A DNA stretch of 64,000 bases from Eulemur rufifrons (taxonomy: Eukaryota > Chordata > Mammalia > Primates > Lemuridae), in NCBI RefSeq assembly GCF_041146395.1, contig NC_090995.1, positions 12,378,501 to 12,442,500 of the forward strand. The letters are read 5' to 3'. A model generated the notes under the pieces. It worked only from the letters and a program-made list of their open reading frames with translations, was not told the origin of the DNA and searched no databases. Positions within the stretch are counted from its first letter, which is position 1; each line of letters opens with the position of its first letter. Below, piece by piece: positions 23,561 to 34,634 of this stretch. The position numbers and the translations under genes are program-made.

Positions 23561-25224
23561 AACCATTGCACCGTGCTTTTTCCATATTGCACACTATTTT
23601 AGAACCACAGACTCTGTTTTATCTTAATTTCCAGCTGTTATCTCTTAGCTAGTTTAACACGATAGTAACTAGAAGCAGAGGGCCTAAGAAATGTCTATAT
23701 CTACTTTGGTTTAAGAGCAATGAAGTTTTGTATTTACTTCACATTACACCTTAATAAATAAGTATGGAGAGTGTTGATAAGTTGGTGCTATTTAATTCAA
23801 ATTGTCCCATAGTGTAGATGCCAGTAACCACAGCTGAATGTAAATGGCCCTCCCGAGCTCCACCATTATTAGGAAGTTCTTTTGGCAACAAAGTGAGATG
23901 TAAGAGCAGATCACGGGATGCCTGTCTGTGCTTGGGAAAAGTAATTTACTAAACAATTTCTTAAGGCTCTTGAAGAAAACAATTTGTACTCTCTAAGGAG
24001 CAGTTTCTTAGGGGACTCTGTTATCCCTAGAGAGAAACATCTCCCTTCTAGTAAATTGACCAGTAGACTGTTATCAGCATCGTATTAGCTCACGTGGGTG
24101 TCTGCAAGCAAAATCTGGAGAAGGTAACTTTCAGAGTAATTTTCGAATTGTTAGAAATTGTCCAATAGTGTCCTACTTTACAGTTATTTTTCCTGGTGAC
24201 TGGGAGGATTTGTTATCCAGACTCCATACCTCAGCACCATATTGTTTGCTATTTGTTTCATCCAGCCATTAACTTGCTTTCTCTGTGTGGGCTGAACAGA
24301 ATCTTTGGAAGGGAAAAATACACATTCTGTTCTAGTCTTTTTTTTTTTTTTATCTAGAATTATTTTTCTGGTTGGTCTCTGAAATGCAACTTTCTGGGAC
24401 ACTTGCAGGGACAATCTTCTCATAAACCTATTTCTGCTTTCAAGATGCTCAATATTCATTTTCTACTGTGGGAGACTTTTCAGTGGAATAAATGTGGGCT
24501 CTGAGGGCAATGAAAGTTCCCCCTTTTAAACAGCCTTGGCCTTCTTTGAGTGCCTGTGAAGCCGGACACCTTTTGGGACAGGGTTAAAAAGACAGAACAT
24601 TTAAGAGGAGGCATGCAAGGACAGTTGACAAGTAAGTTAATGTCAGGGCTCAGTATGGAATTTTCTTTATTCCTTTTCGAATGACAAAATTAATGTAACA
24701 AATGTATCTATCACTCAGATTCTGGAATTATCACAGTTTCCAACATAGAACTCCATTATTACATATTAAATGTAAAACCTAAAATATGCTCTGGGGGCTG
24801 CCATATACAATTTGTGGTCTCCCAATCGCTGCTGACAACTAGAGATTTCAAGTCCAACCTAACTGACCACGGAGGTAGCAAATCCTATTTCCCAGTTCCG
24901 TGTGTTCAGACTCTATGTACGTGGGCCGTTGGCCATTACTTTTCAGCTGTTGGTCATTATTGGCAGGCTGGATGCTCCTAGTTTAGGTGAGCTTTAAGGC
25001 AAGATGCTCTGTGAGATCTGGTTATAAAATTACAAGGTAGAACTTGCCCTAAGAGAGGATCTGGACTCCCTTCTTAGGTTTCCTTCTGGTCGTACTTTGG
25101 GACTTTGGGGTCTAGGGCTACTCCTTTGCTTTTCCTATAGGGCTCTTAAGAGGCACCTTATCCGACCTTACAGTCTTTAGACCGTCCTGAGGCTCCAGAT
25201 TACACATGAAAATGTAGCATCTTC

Positions 25225-25330
25225 TGGCTTTATGTCTTATAGCATAAGTAAATTAAATGAGATAATATGTAACGTGCTAATATCCGGCATGCAGTAAGCG
25301 TACAATAATCGGATGCTGTTATTATTATTG
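25225..25330 (+). mobile_element. MIR 3' fragment
   Basis: Contains the MIR 3' signature 'aaatgagataatatgtaacgtgct...catgcagtaagcgtacaataat' and a trailing ATT-rich end. Fragment only. Confidence 0.55.
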
Positions 25331-26077
25331 ATATGATTGCTGCTATGACTGTTGCTCTTACTGCGACTAATGCCACGTTGAAGTAATAGTAACAACAACG
25401 GTAATAATGCTCCTAATCAACGTCGACTCTGGGGAGTGACTTCTGGCTTCTGAAGTGCCTTGCTGTGAGCACGGTGAGAGGGCTGACGTTTTATTTTTGG
25501 TACTCCACGGAAGCAAGAGTCGGTCTGAAGATGGGTCTCCCCCCACTCCTTTTATAGGATGGCAATAAACATGGCTGTATCTCATTAAATTTAATGAGCC
25601 TTCATAAAATAACCATTACATTCTGAAGGTAATGAAAGAATAGCTTTGATGGTTAGTAAATAAACTACCAAGGACAGTTTCGTCATAGTCTAGGGCTGCA
25701 TGGGGTGCAGGGGATAGCAGGAAAGGGCTGGGACATGTTTTGTGGTAAGGCCAAGCCAGTGTGCCCGGCTTCACTATACAAAGGCTCATGGGACCACAAT
25801 CTTCATTTTGGCCAGGGTGTTCCTAGCTCTGCCTTGGTTGTGAGATGTGATTAAATTGATTTGGCTTAAAAACCCGCTAAAGGATTTTACGTATATCATG
25901 TCACTGATATTGAATTTGAATACTATTGTAGTAGGTTAGACTAAATAATTTATCTTATAAACATAGAGGTAGAGCAGATTGAATAGAGTATGTAAATTTA
26001 TGTAAATGACCCTACAAATTCAAACTCTTCTGATCCAAGAGCTCTGGTACTTTATAAACAGGGCGGTAACATTGTAA

Positions 26078-26235
26078 ATCAGGAGTTATTAACCTATGGT
26101 CCGTGGCCCAGTAGGGTTCTGAATTTATGTGCAAAATTGCATGCATGTATATTTTTCTGGAGAGAGTGTACATAGCTTTCATTAGATTCTCAAAGGGGTT
26201 CACTACCAGAAAAGTCTAAGAACCACAGCATAGTA
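26078..26235 (+). mobile_element. hAT-Charlie-type MER fragment
   Basis: Short element bounded by imperfect inverted ends: TTATTAACCTATGGTCCGTGGCCC on the left and a CTAAGAACCACAGCA end on the right, with GATTCTCAAAGGGGTTC between. This is typical of non-autonomous Charlie-group MERs. The exact family is not certain. Confidence 0.5.
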
Positions 26236-28599
26236 TAAATAGTCTAAAGGGTCATATTACATTCAATAGAATTTACCCTCTCTGCTTTTCAGAAAATGTT
26301 ACTTCATTAGAATAAAAATCTGCAACTTATTTTATCATCTGGCTAGAACTAAAAGTTCTTGGCTTTTTAAATAAAATCCTTTAGGTTCTTTTGTAGAAGA
26401 ACAAATTTTAAAAATTCTCCTTTTATAGACCTGAATTTTCTAGATGCTTTTTCTTCCCATGCTCGTCTTTAATCTTTAGTAGTTTTTGTAGGCTTAATTT
26501 TCAATCTTTATTTCTTGGTATTTTTGATACCAGGCCACTGAAGGCTTTGGCCAAATAAAGTGTGTCTGAAAAGAGACTAAAAAGGAATGAAGAAAAATGA
26601 ATCCATATATAAATGATTTTTTTTTGGTGCTATTTTTTTTCTTCCTAATGTCTTTTATCTAGATTATGGGCTCTCTGAATTAATCTAATAACAACGCAAA
26701 TATTTCCTGTTGACAAATTCAGCAGCAACACTTACATCCCGAGATTATCCCTGTGAGGTAGGTAGAGCAGGTAGAAGATAGTTTAACAGCTTTGCAAAAT
26801 GAGATGCACAGGAATGTAGAGATGTGTTTATGATCTCAGAGAACTTATCTCTGTAGGCAGAACAAAGGCAAAGACTCCCATAAGTTTAGGGTAACCAAAA
26901 TGTTTGTACCCCCATAATATCCTGAAAAAAAAAAAAAGGAAGTTTAGGGCCAGAACGTTACTGCATCATACTTTACCAAATTAAAAAAAAAAAAAAAAAG
27001 ACTGATCTAGAACTCAAATCTCCTAAGTACCAATATAGAGTTTATAACACTGTATCACCCAAGGAAATTGGTCATGCTATCGCAATAAAAGTAAGCACAG
27101 AACTCACAGTGCATCCCAGCTCAAAGATGACATCCACCCTGGCTGTTTCTTGTCTCTCCTGTGATGTGTCTATGTGTCTGTCTGTCTATCTATCTGTCTG
27201 TCATCTATGATTTATGTAGCTATCCATCCATCTACCCACATATACACAGATGTGCACTCACAAATATAAATATGTAGAAGTACAAACATGTAAAGCATGA
27301 TTTATAAACAATGAATTATTGCTTTTTCTAGATCTCAATAATTGTCTTTATAAGCAAAATCTTCTTAATTTAACAGTACCTGATCACCATCACAATGAAG
27401 GCATTCTGGGTCAGGGAGACTCTGAAAGTGTCACTGGAGTTGATCAAAGTATTTTTTGTTGTGTTGAAAATTACAAACTGACTGAACATACCAGAAGCAT
27501 GAAAGATTTGTACAAGTAACCTTATCATTTCATCATTTTGGGATATTTAATATCCTAAATAACTGGGTACCTAGCCCCATACTGATGGATGGATGGTATT
27601 ACTTGAGATAATGTATATAAAACTATTAGGGGCTACACATCTCCGAACAAACATAAGGTTATTATTACTCATTGATTTGGAGAAACATTTGTATTCTCTT
27701 GATTAAACAAATTTAAAAGAAACAAACCCTAGTATCTTTTCTCGTATGTCTGTGAAACATGGTGAGAAAATCAGCAGCATCCTCATCCCTTGGGGACCAG
27801 AGAAAATTCTAAATCCTTGAACCTATGCATTGCCATTCCGCATATGTTCCTTTAACTCTTGTAACTCGTAAAGGGAAGTTCCACTTGGAAGGAGGAGGCA
27901 GAGCACAGTTGCTGGTACCACAGAGGAATGCTCAGACTTCTCACTGAGGCTTTATGAAGCGGTTGAAGACTTTTTAATCTTCAGTCTGTTGGCCTCCATA
28001 CCGTTCTTTCTCTGTTGAAAAGGTTATTCCTTTAAAACAATGCATGCGTGCTCTCCTAAATAGGCTTGAGTCTTGGGACAGGTCCAGAGTGTAGGGCCAG
28101 CTTGGCTATTCCAGTAGTAATTGGATAATAAAGATAAGAATAGACTTTTCTGAATCCTTCTGTTCTCAGAACCATAAGGTAATATCTTAATGATCAAAGA
28201 AACATGCTAAATCCTTCTAAAGGAGATTTCTGCCTTGCCAATAAAATATATTTTCCTTCCATATTTACATTTTTTTATCTGTTTTCTATCTTTAAGAGTA
28301 GGCACAGAGATGCAAGCCCATTCACAAATATAGACTCACATGAACACCAAAAAAAAAAAAAAACCAAAAAAAAAAAACCCCACAGAAACGTGTAAAGCAG
28401 TGAAAGACCTTAATAGTGAACTATTGTATGTACGCGTGTGCTGCAAACTATTACTTACATATAAAATAATTATCATTATTTTATTGTAGCATGGTTGTAA
28501 TTTTTGTTGCATTATAAATATCGCAGATCCATTTTTTTTCTACTACCACAGCAGTTTCTGAAAATGTGTAAACTCATAGTGTTATTACTCTCTAATCTA
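26236..28599. other. AT-rich intergenic stretch
   Basis: No supported gene. Simple sequences occur: A-runs at about 26,926 and 26,979, a (CTGT/CTAT)n-like patch at about 27,168-27,245 and paired A-runs at about 28,350-28,377. Short frames such as 27,319-27,519 look like chance. Confidence 0.5.
27168..27245. repeat. Degenerate (CTRT)n tetranucleotide repeat
   Basis: CTGT/CTAT units followed by ATCC-type units, interrupted. Seen directly. Confidence 0.75.
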
Positions 28600-28840
28600 G
28601 TTGAGGTGATGAAATAGTGCCAAAACTCTCATTGCAATTTCATTAGCATATTCATGAGTCGCACTTTTGCAGTGTTGCAGAAACAACACAAATTGGTTTG
28701 TGGATTGTGAACTCCCCCTTCCTCTCCTCTCCAGAAGCGCAGACTGCAGATTAGCAAGTCAAGTTGGCCCACAAACTTCTGAGCACCGAATTGCATAAGT
28801 TTCTGCTCTGCCCGATGTTTCCATATTCTATAATTCTTCT
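28600..28840. promoter_or_regulatory. Candidate conserved non-coding element with POU/octamer-like core
   Basis: Repeat-free sequence with TTTCATTAGCATATTCATGAG at its centre (about 28,638-28,658), where an octamer-like half and a MORE-like arrangement overlap a homeodomain core, plus AGATTAGCAAG and GAATTGCATAAG. Texture and motifs suggest a neural/POU enhancer. Inference only. Confidence 0.38.
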
Positions 28841-29029
28841 TTTGTTGAACGCCACGTGAATGGACATACCGTGCAATAGCAGACTGAGAACACGGGCTTG
28901 AATGGCTTGGAAAAAATGGAAGTTCTAGAGAAGTCAGACTAAATTGTCCTGCTAGAAGGAAACATTACTTTTTTTGTTGCTGTCCATGTTTCTTTCTTTT
29001 TTTTTTTTTTTTTTTTCTTTTCTTTTTGA

Positions 29030-29440
29030 ATGGGGGTGGGGTTAAGAGTGCATTTGAACTTTGGCTGAAACTGGCTAGCAATTCACCAAGCCAGGTGCAT
29101 CTCCTTTTTGGCACGTGGCTAGACCACATTTTCCAGCCTCCGTTGCATTTAGATGTGACTGTGGTCGTGAGTCCAAGCCAATGGAATGTGGACAGCAACG
29201 CAGCGTGTCACTGTAGAAGGCTGTGCCCTGACCCGTGAACACCTTGTCAGGTGCCACTGCCTCTCTTGCGCCATCTACCGGCAGGATGTTGACGCTCGGG
29301 GCAGCTTTGGCAGCTACCAGCTGAAGACGACAGCTTTCAACTGGCTGGGGGGCCCTGAATGACTTTGTGAGGTTCCTGCTCTTCACTTCCCCCTGAACTC
29401 TAAATGACAAATAAATGTCCCTTGTGGGAAACCACTGAGG
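29030..29440 (+). mobile_element. Ancient interspersed repeat, family uncertain
   Basis: The 400-bp plan (TTTTCCAGCCTCCGTTGCA ... GTGACTGTGG ... GCCAATGGAATGTGG ... AATAAATGTCCCTTGTGGG) resembles old mammalian LTR or MER sequences, beginning after a T-rich tract (28,995-29,025) and ending near an AATAAA-like site (29,410-29,415). It includes a CTCF-like motif. The family is not known to me. Confidence 0.4.
29268..29285 (-). promoter_or_regulatory. CTCF-like motif, minus strand
   Basis: The minus strand reads CCTGCCGGTAGATGGCGC, close to the CTCF core (CCASYAGRKGGCR), with TAGATGGCGC fully matching. Occupancy cannot be inferred from sequence alone. Confidence 0.55.
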
Positions 29441-29871
29441 TTTCAGATTTTATCTGTGAAAGTAGCTGGCATTATCTTAACTAACTCAATGACATCTTTA
29501 TTATCCAGGTCTTGTCCTGTCTAAAAAACTGGACAGCTATTATTTAAAGTGTTATTTGACATGAGAAATGGAAGATTAAAACATATTATTTCTTTCTGTT
29601 GTTTTGATGTATTCTTTGGCTTTGGTTCTGTCTTTTGCTTCTTTCTGCCTCATTTTTACCAGTTACATTGCCCTTAAAGGGACATTATACAATTACATAA
29701 ACTCAGTTTTTCAATCCCTCAGAGTAAATGAAGCATTCAAGGACACGTTTATGAGCGTGTTCAAGCTGGTAGTACTAGGTAGAACACTAGAGCCCACCTT
29801 TTAGTTAAGTAGGAAACTGGAAATGTCAGCTTTGGTTAGCACCCAACATATTGTAGGAGTTAGACACTGGA
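29441..29871. other. Intergenic, nothing recognised
   Basis: About 430 bp between the old repeat and the Alu target site. No gene or clear repeat seen. Confidence 0.5.
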
Positions 29872-29887
29872 AATATTGATAATTTTT

Positions 29888-30229
<342 letters not shown>

Positions 30230-30245
30230 AATATTGATAATTTTT

Positions 30246-31655
30246 AAAGCTTATATAATCCTTTTGGCTTTTCAAATTCCACATAATAATGTACTATCTA
30301 ATGCATGCTTGATCAGTGCTTTGAAAGATTTAGATAGATTTTTGTAAATATGAAACATGCCCTTTTAAGTGAAAAATCTGTATCACAGTAACAAAAAAAA
30401 AATAATCACACACTGCTAACACATTGAAAAATCTATCTTACTCCTAACCTTAGTAGGCAGCTAAGAAAAGTTACTCAAGGTGACCACCTCTTCTTTGCTA
30501 GTACTGCTTTTGATTTATATGTTATATTGTTATGGCATTTTCAAAAAATGTGAAGCCATCAAACTTTGCACGGGCAGTTAAAGATGGGGGATACTGAGGC
30601 ACAATGAGATATTATTGAAACTACAAGAATAGATAGTGTAAGGGTTGGTATTGAAGCACAAAAGACGGCTAATTCTGGACTTTTTCTAGCTTGTTTGAAA
30701 GGCTTACTGTGTAGAAATCAGGATGAAATTTAAACATGTTATAAAATCTCTTTGGTACCCCTCACCTGAACCCAGAATCCATTATATTTAGAGTTCAGAG
30801 CTGTTTTGAACAGACAACAGACAATGTATGAGGTAGCCCATGTTTATATACATTGGAATTATAAATATATTTCATTTAATTTTTCTGTGGAAAGATTGCC
30901 ATGGACATACATTGTTCACATGATATAATGCAACATAACTGATTTAATTAGAGCCTGTTTTCTTGGCTTGCAATCTCTTTAGGTTGGAGGGATTGCTTTT
31001 TCCATGGTAGAAAACTATCAGTAGGTAACACAATTTAAGAGACAACTGCAGAACATATTCTCTTTGCTTTTTTTGTTTTTTTTTCAAGCTTCAATCCATT
31101 GCTCAATTTAAGTATGGAAATACTGCTTGTCAAAGACTTCTTGACACATGAATTTTACAACAAAATATCAGCACACCTGCTGCTTGGATTTCTAACTCAT
31201 TTCTTATACAATATACAGCTAATCCAATCTGCTGCGAACATGGTTTGTGCAATTATGCTGGGCTATAGCACAGTGGTTTTCTTTAAACTGGAGAGTTTTC
31301 TGAGCTTTCATTTTCCTTCCTTTGGCAGAAAAAGTAGATGAGACCCATGTTACTTGATAAAAATAATGGTGTTGAGTCCATAGTATGGAAGAGTGGGTTT
31401 TGCAGAACCAAGAAGCTCTTGTTGCCTCTGGGACACAGCAAGACAGTGCCTTCTGAACCTTAAGGGAAGCATGTATGAGAACTTGGGTCGGTTAATAAGG
31501 AAATATCTGTAAAATTCTGGGAGAAAGATGCTTTAAAGGGAAAGAAATTATTTTACTTGACTCTGTTGCATTATTAGTGAGCCAAGCATAATGGAAGAGA
31601 AAGAGGTGTTTAGAATTTGCATTTAAAAATATGAAAAACATAAAGTGAAAGGTTC
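30246..31655. other. AT-rich intergenic stretch
   Basis: No supported gene or clear repeat. Frame 31,099-31,341 is not recognisable as a protein. Confidence 0.5.
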
Positions 31656-31689
31656 AATTTATTTTTCCCTCTTTTTATTATTTTTTAAT

Positions 31690-31800
31690 TTTAAGGAGAA
31701 GGTATACTGATTGTGAGAGACTTATTCTCACTCCCCAGGGACAACCACTGTGAACTGCTTAGTATATAGAGCCTGTCAGACCTTCTTCTTGGATCTTTGG
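31690..31800 (-). mobile_element. L1M-type 3' region fragment (weak)
   Basis: Contains 'ccccagggacaaccactgtgaac...agaccttcttcttgg', which resembles the antisense of the 3' region of old L1M elements. Short and diverged. Confidence 0.4.
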
Positions 31801-31902
31801 ACACATAAATTAAAAAATAAAAGATCATCTTGGACACATGTTCTATTACCAGCTTAAAAAAAATTCACCAATATATTATGACTGTCTTTCTTTGTTGATG
31901 CA

Positions 31903-33580
31903 ATATAGTGTATGTGAATTACTTTTTGATACGCTGTTGAATTCAATTTGCTAAAATTTTGCTGAGGATTTTTGCATCTATATTCACAAGGGATATTGGT
32001 CTGTAGTTTTCTTTTTTTGTTGTGTCCTTTCCTGGCTTTGGTATCAAGGTGATATTGGCTTCATAGAATGAGTTCGGGAGGATACCATCTTTCTCAATGT
32101 TGTGGAATAATTTCTGTAGTATAGATATGAGTTCCTCTTTGTATGTTTAGTAAAACTCTGAAGTGTAGCCATCTGGTCCAGGACTTTTTGTTTTTGGAAG
32201 GTTTTTAATTGCTGCTCTAATTTCTGTGCTTGAAACCGGTCTATTCTGGAATTCTATTTCCTCCTGGGTGAACTTAGGGAGGTTGTGTGTTTCCAGGAAT
32301 TTGTCCATTTCCTCCACATTATGTAGTTTTTGGGCATGTAGGTTTTTATAGTAATCAAAGAATAATGTTTTGTATCTCCGTGATGTCTGTTGTGACCTCT
32401 CCTTTTTCATTTCTAATTCAGTTTATTAGAGTCCTTTCCCTTCGATTTCTTGTCAATCTAGCAAGAGGGCTGTCAAATCTGTTTATCTTTTTGAAAAAAA
32501 CAGCTTTTGGTTTTGTTGATCTTCCGTACAGTTCTTCTATTCTCAATTTCATTTAGTTCTGCTTTGATCTTAGTTATTTCTTTTCTTCTACTAGGTTTGG
32601 AATTGATTTGCTCTTCCGTTTTTAATTCCTTGAGACTGTTTATTAGTTTGTCGATTTCTGAGCTTTCTGTTTTTTGGATGTGAGCGTTTAATGCTATTAG
32701 TTTTCCTCTCAGGAATACTTTTGCTGTATTCCACAGGTTTTGATAACTTGTGTCTCATTATCATTAGTTTGAAGAAACTTTGGATTTCCCTCTGTATTTC
32801 CTCCTTGACCCAATAGCTATTCAACAATAGATTGTTTAATTTCCATGACTTTGTGAAGTGGTATGTATTTCAGTTGGAATTGAACTCTAATTTTATACCA
32901 CTATGATCAGAGAAGATACACCGTCTATTTTTTTGAATTTGTTGGGGTCTGATTTGTGGCCTAGTATGTGATCAGTTTTGGAGAAAGTTCCATGAGCTGA
33001 TGAGAAGAATGTATATTCGGCTTTATTTGGGTTGAATGTTCTGTAGAGGTCAGATCCTTTTGTTCTAGAGCTCTGTTTAAGTCCATTATTTCTTTGCTTA
33101 TTTTCTGTTTGGAAGATCTGTCCAGTTCATTCAGTGGGGTGTTGAAGTCCCGGCTACTATGGTGTTATTGTTTATCATGCTATTTAGATCAGACAGAGTT
33201 TGCTTTATGTATCTGGGTGCTCCTGAGGTAGGCGCATAAATATTAAGAATTGTTAATTCTTCTTGTTGGATCTTCCCTTTCATCATTATATACTGGCTGT
33301 CTTTGTCCTTTCTTACTTTTGCTATTTTAAAGCTTACGTTATCTGAAATAAGTATAGCTACCCCTGCTTTCTTTTGACTTCCATTTGCCCGGAGGATTAT
33401 TTTCCATCCCTTGACCTTGAGTTGGAAAGCATCTTTGTGGGTTAGATGTGTTTCGTGTAGACAGCAGATACCAGGCTTGTGGATTTTTATCCACTCTGCC
33501 AGTCTATGTCTCTTCAGAGGACAATTTAAGCCATTTACATTTATTGAGAGGATTGAAATTTGAGGTAGATTTCTGTTCAT
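31903..33580 (-). pseudogene. L1 ORF2 5' part (endonuclease and start of reverse transcriptase), disabled
   Basis: Starts at about 33,580 with the APE-like endonuclease (SILSINVNGLN; CCLHETHLTHKD, with the catalytic-site Glu). The frame is lost near 33,147: the conserved catalytic Asp-Phe-Asn region has apparently lost one G from a G-run, leading to a stop at 33,131. Later pieces match the ORF2 middle (32,591-32,827) and the start of the RT ([42 protein letters not shown]). The catalytic FADD box is beyond the truncation and missing. About 560 of roughly 1,275 codons remain. Confidence 0.9.
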
Positions 33581-33624
33581 ACCATTTGGTGAATTCCTAT
33601 TGTTTTGTTTTACTCCTTGAGCCA

Positions 33625-34634
33625 TCATGGAGTCCAGGCTCTAGACTTTAACTCTTGAGTGATTTTACTTTGGAGAGTGTCTAGTGCGCTGTTCCATGTT
33701 AATGCAGGTCTGAGTACTTCCTGTAGGGCTGGTCTGGTCTTCGCAAATTCCATCAGTGATTGCTTGTCTGGGAAGGTCTTTATTTCTCCCTCATAGATGA
33801 AACTCAATATTGCCAGATAGAGAATTTCAGGTTGGGTATTATTCTGTTGTAGAAGATTAAGGATAGGCACCCAGTCCCTTCTGGCTTGTAAAGTTTCAGT
33901 TGAGAAGTCTGAAGTCAGTCAGATAGGTTTTCCTTTTAGGTTATTTGCTGTTTTCACCTCACTGCTCAGAGGATTGCTTCTTTCGTGTTTGCTTTGCTCA
34001 GACTAATAACTACGTGATGTGGTGATTGCCTTTTCACATTGAGTCTCCCAGGAGTTCTGTGGGCTTCTTGTATCTGGATATCAAGATTTCTGGCCAGGCC
34101 AGGCATATTTTCCTCCAGTATTCCATGAAATAAGTTTTCTAGCCCTTGTGTATTTTCTTCTTCTCTCTCTGGGATGCCAATGATTCTTATATTTGGTTTC
34201 TTCACATAATCCCACATTTCTTGTATGTTTTGGTCTTGTTTCTTGTTTCTGTGTTCTTTTTCTTCATCCAATTTGTTTAGCACATAGGCATTATCTTCAA
34301 GCTCTGAGATTCTTTCCTCTGTGTGATCCATGCTGTTCTTGAGGCTTTCCACTGTGTTTTGAGGTTCCTTGAAAGCCTCCTTCATTTCCAAGATATCTGT
34401 TTGGTTTTTCTGTAGTATTTCAATTTCTTTAGAGAATTTTTCATTCACTTCCTGTATTGTTCTTGTGGTTTCTCTATGTTGGGTTTCTATTTTCTCTTCA
34501 ATTCCATTGAGTTTTCTTACAATCCATATTCAGAATTCTTCCTCTGTCAGTTTAATCATATCATGTAAGTTGTTATCTATTGATGGAGATGGAATCTTTT
34601 CTTTTGGGGGTGACTTTTCTCTCTGATCTTTCAT
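33625..34634 (-). pseudogene. L1 ORF1 (RNA-binding chaperone), disabled
   Basis: ATG at 34,634 (minus), about 336 codons to a stop at 33,625, the usual ORF1 length. The N-terminal third forms the coiled coil (LKNSMDHTEERISELED), then the RRM-like part (IRIIGIPEREEEN) and a C-terminal domain (LQARRDWVPILNLL, NSALDTLQ). In life it trimerises and binds L1 RNA. Damage: an in-frame TGA at 34,532-34,530 (likely a former Trp), a TGA at 33,968-33,966, and a net frameshift between the two main open parts. Confidence 0.9.

Larger units (their letters stand above)
22071..26070. other. AT-rich intergenic stretch
   Basis: About 4 kb of AT-rich DNA with no supported gene. It holds MIR pieces at about 23,418 and 25,225 (listed separately). 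The part at 22,990-23,270 is repeat-free and complex and may be a weakly supported regulatory element. The remainder shows nothing I can name. Confidence 0.5.

Noticed and set aside
27168..27245. Tetranucleotide array considered as functional repeat
   Set aside because: Degenerate microsatellite with no sign of function.
31099..31341. 80-codon hydrophobic frame as a small membrane protein
   Set aside because: AT-rich DNA gives Leu/Phe/Ile-rich frames by chance; no supporting context.
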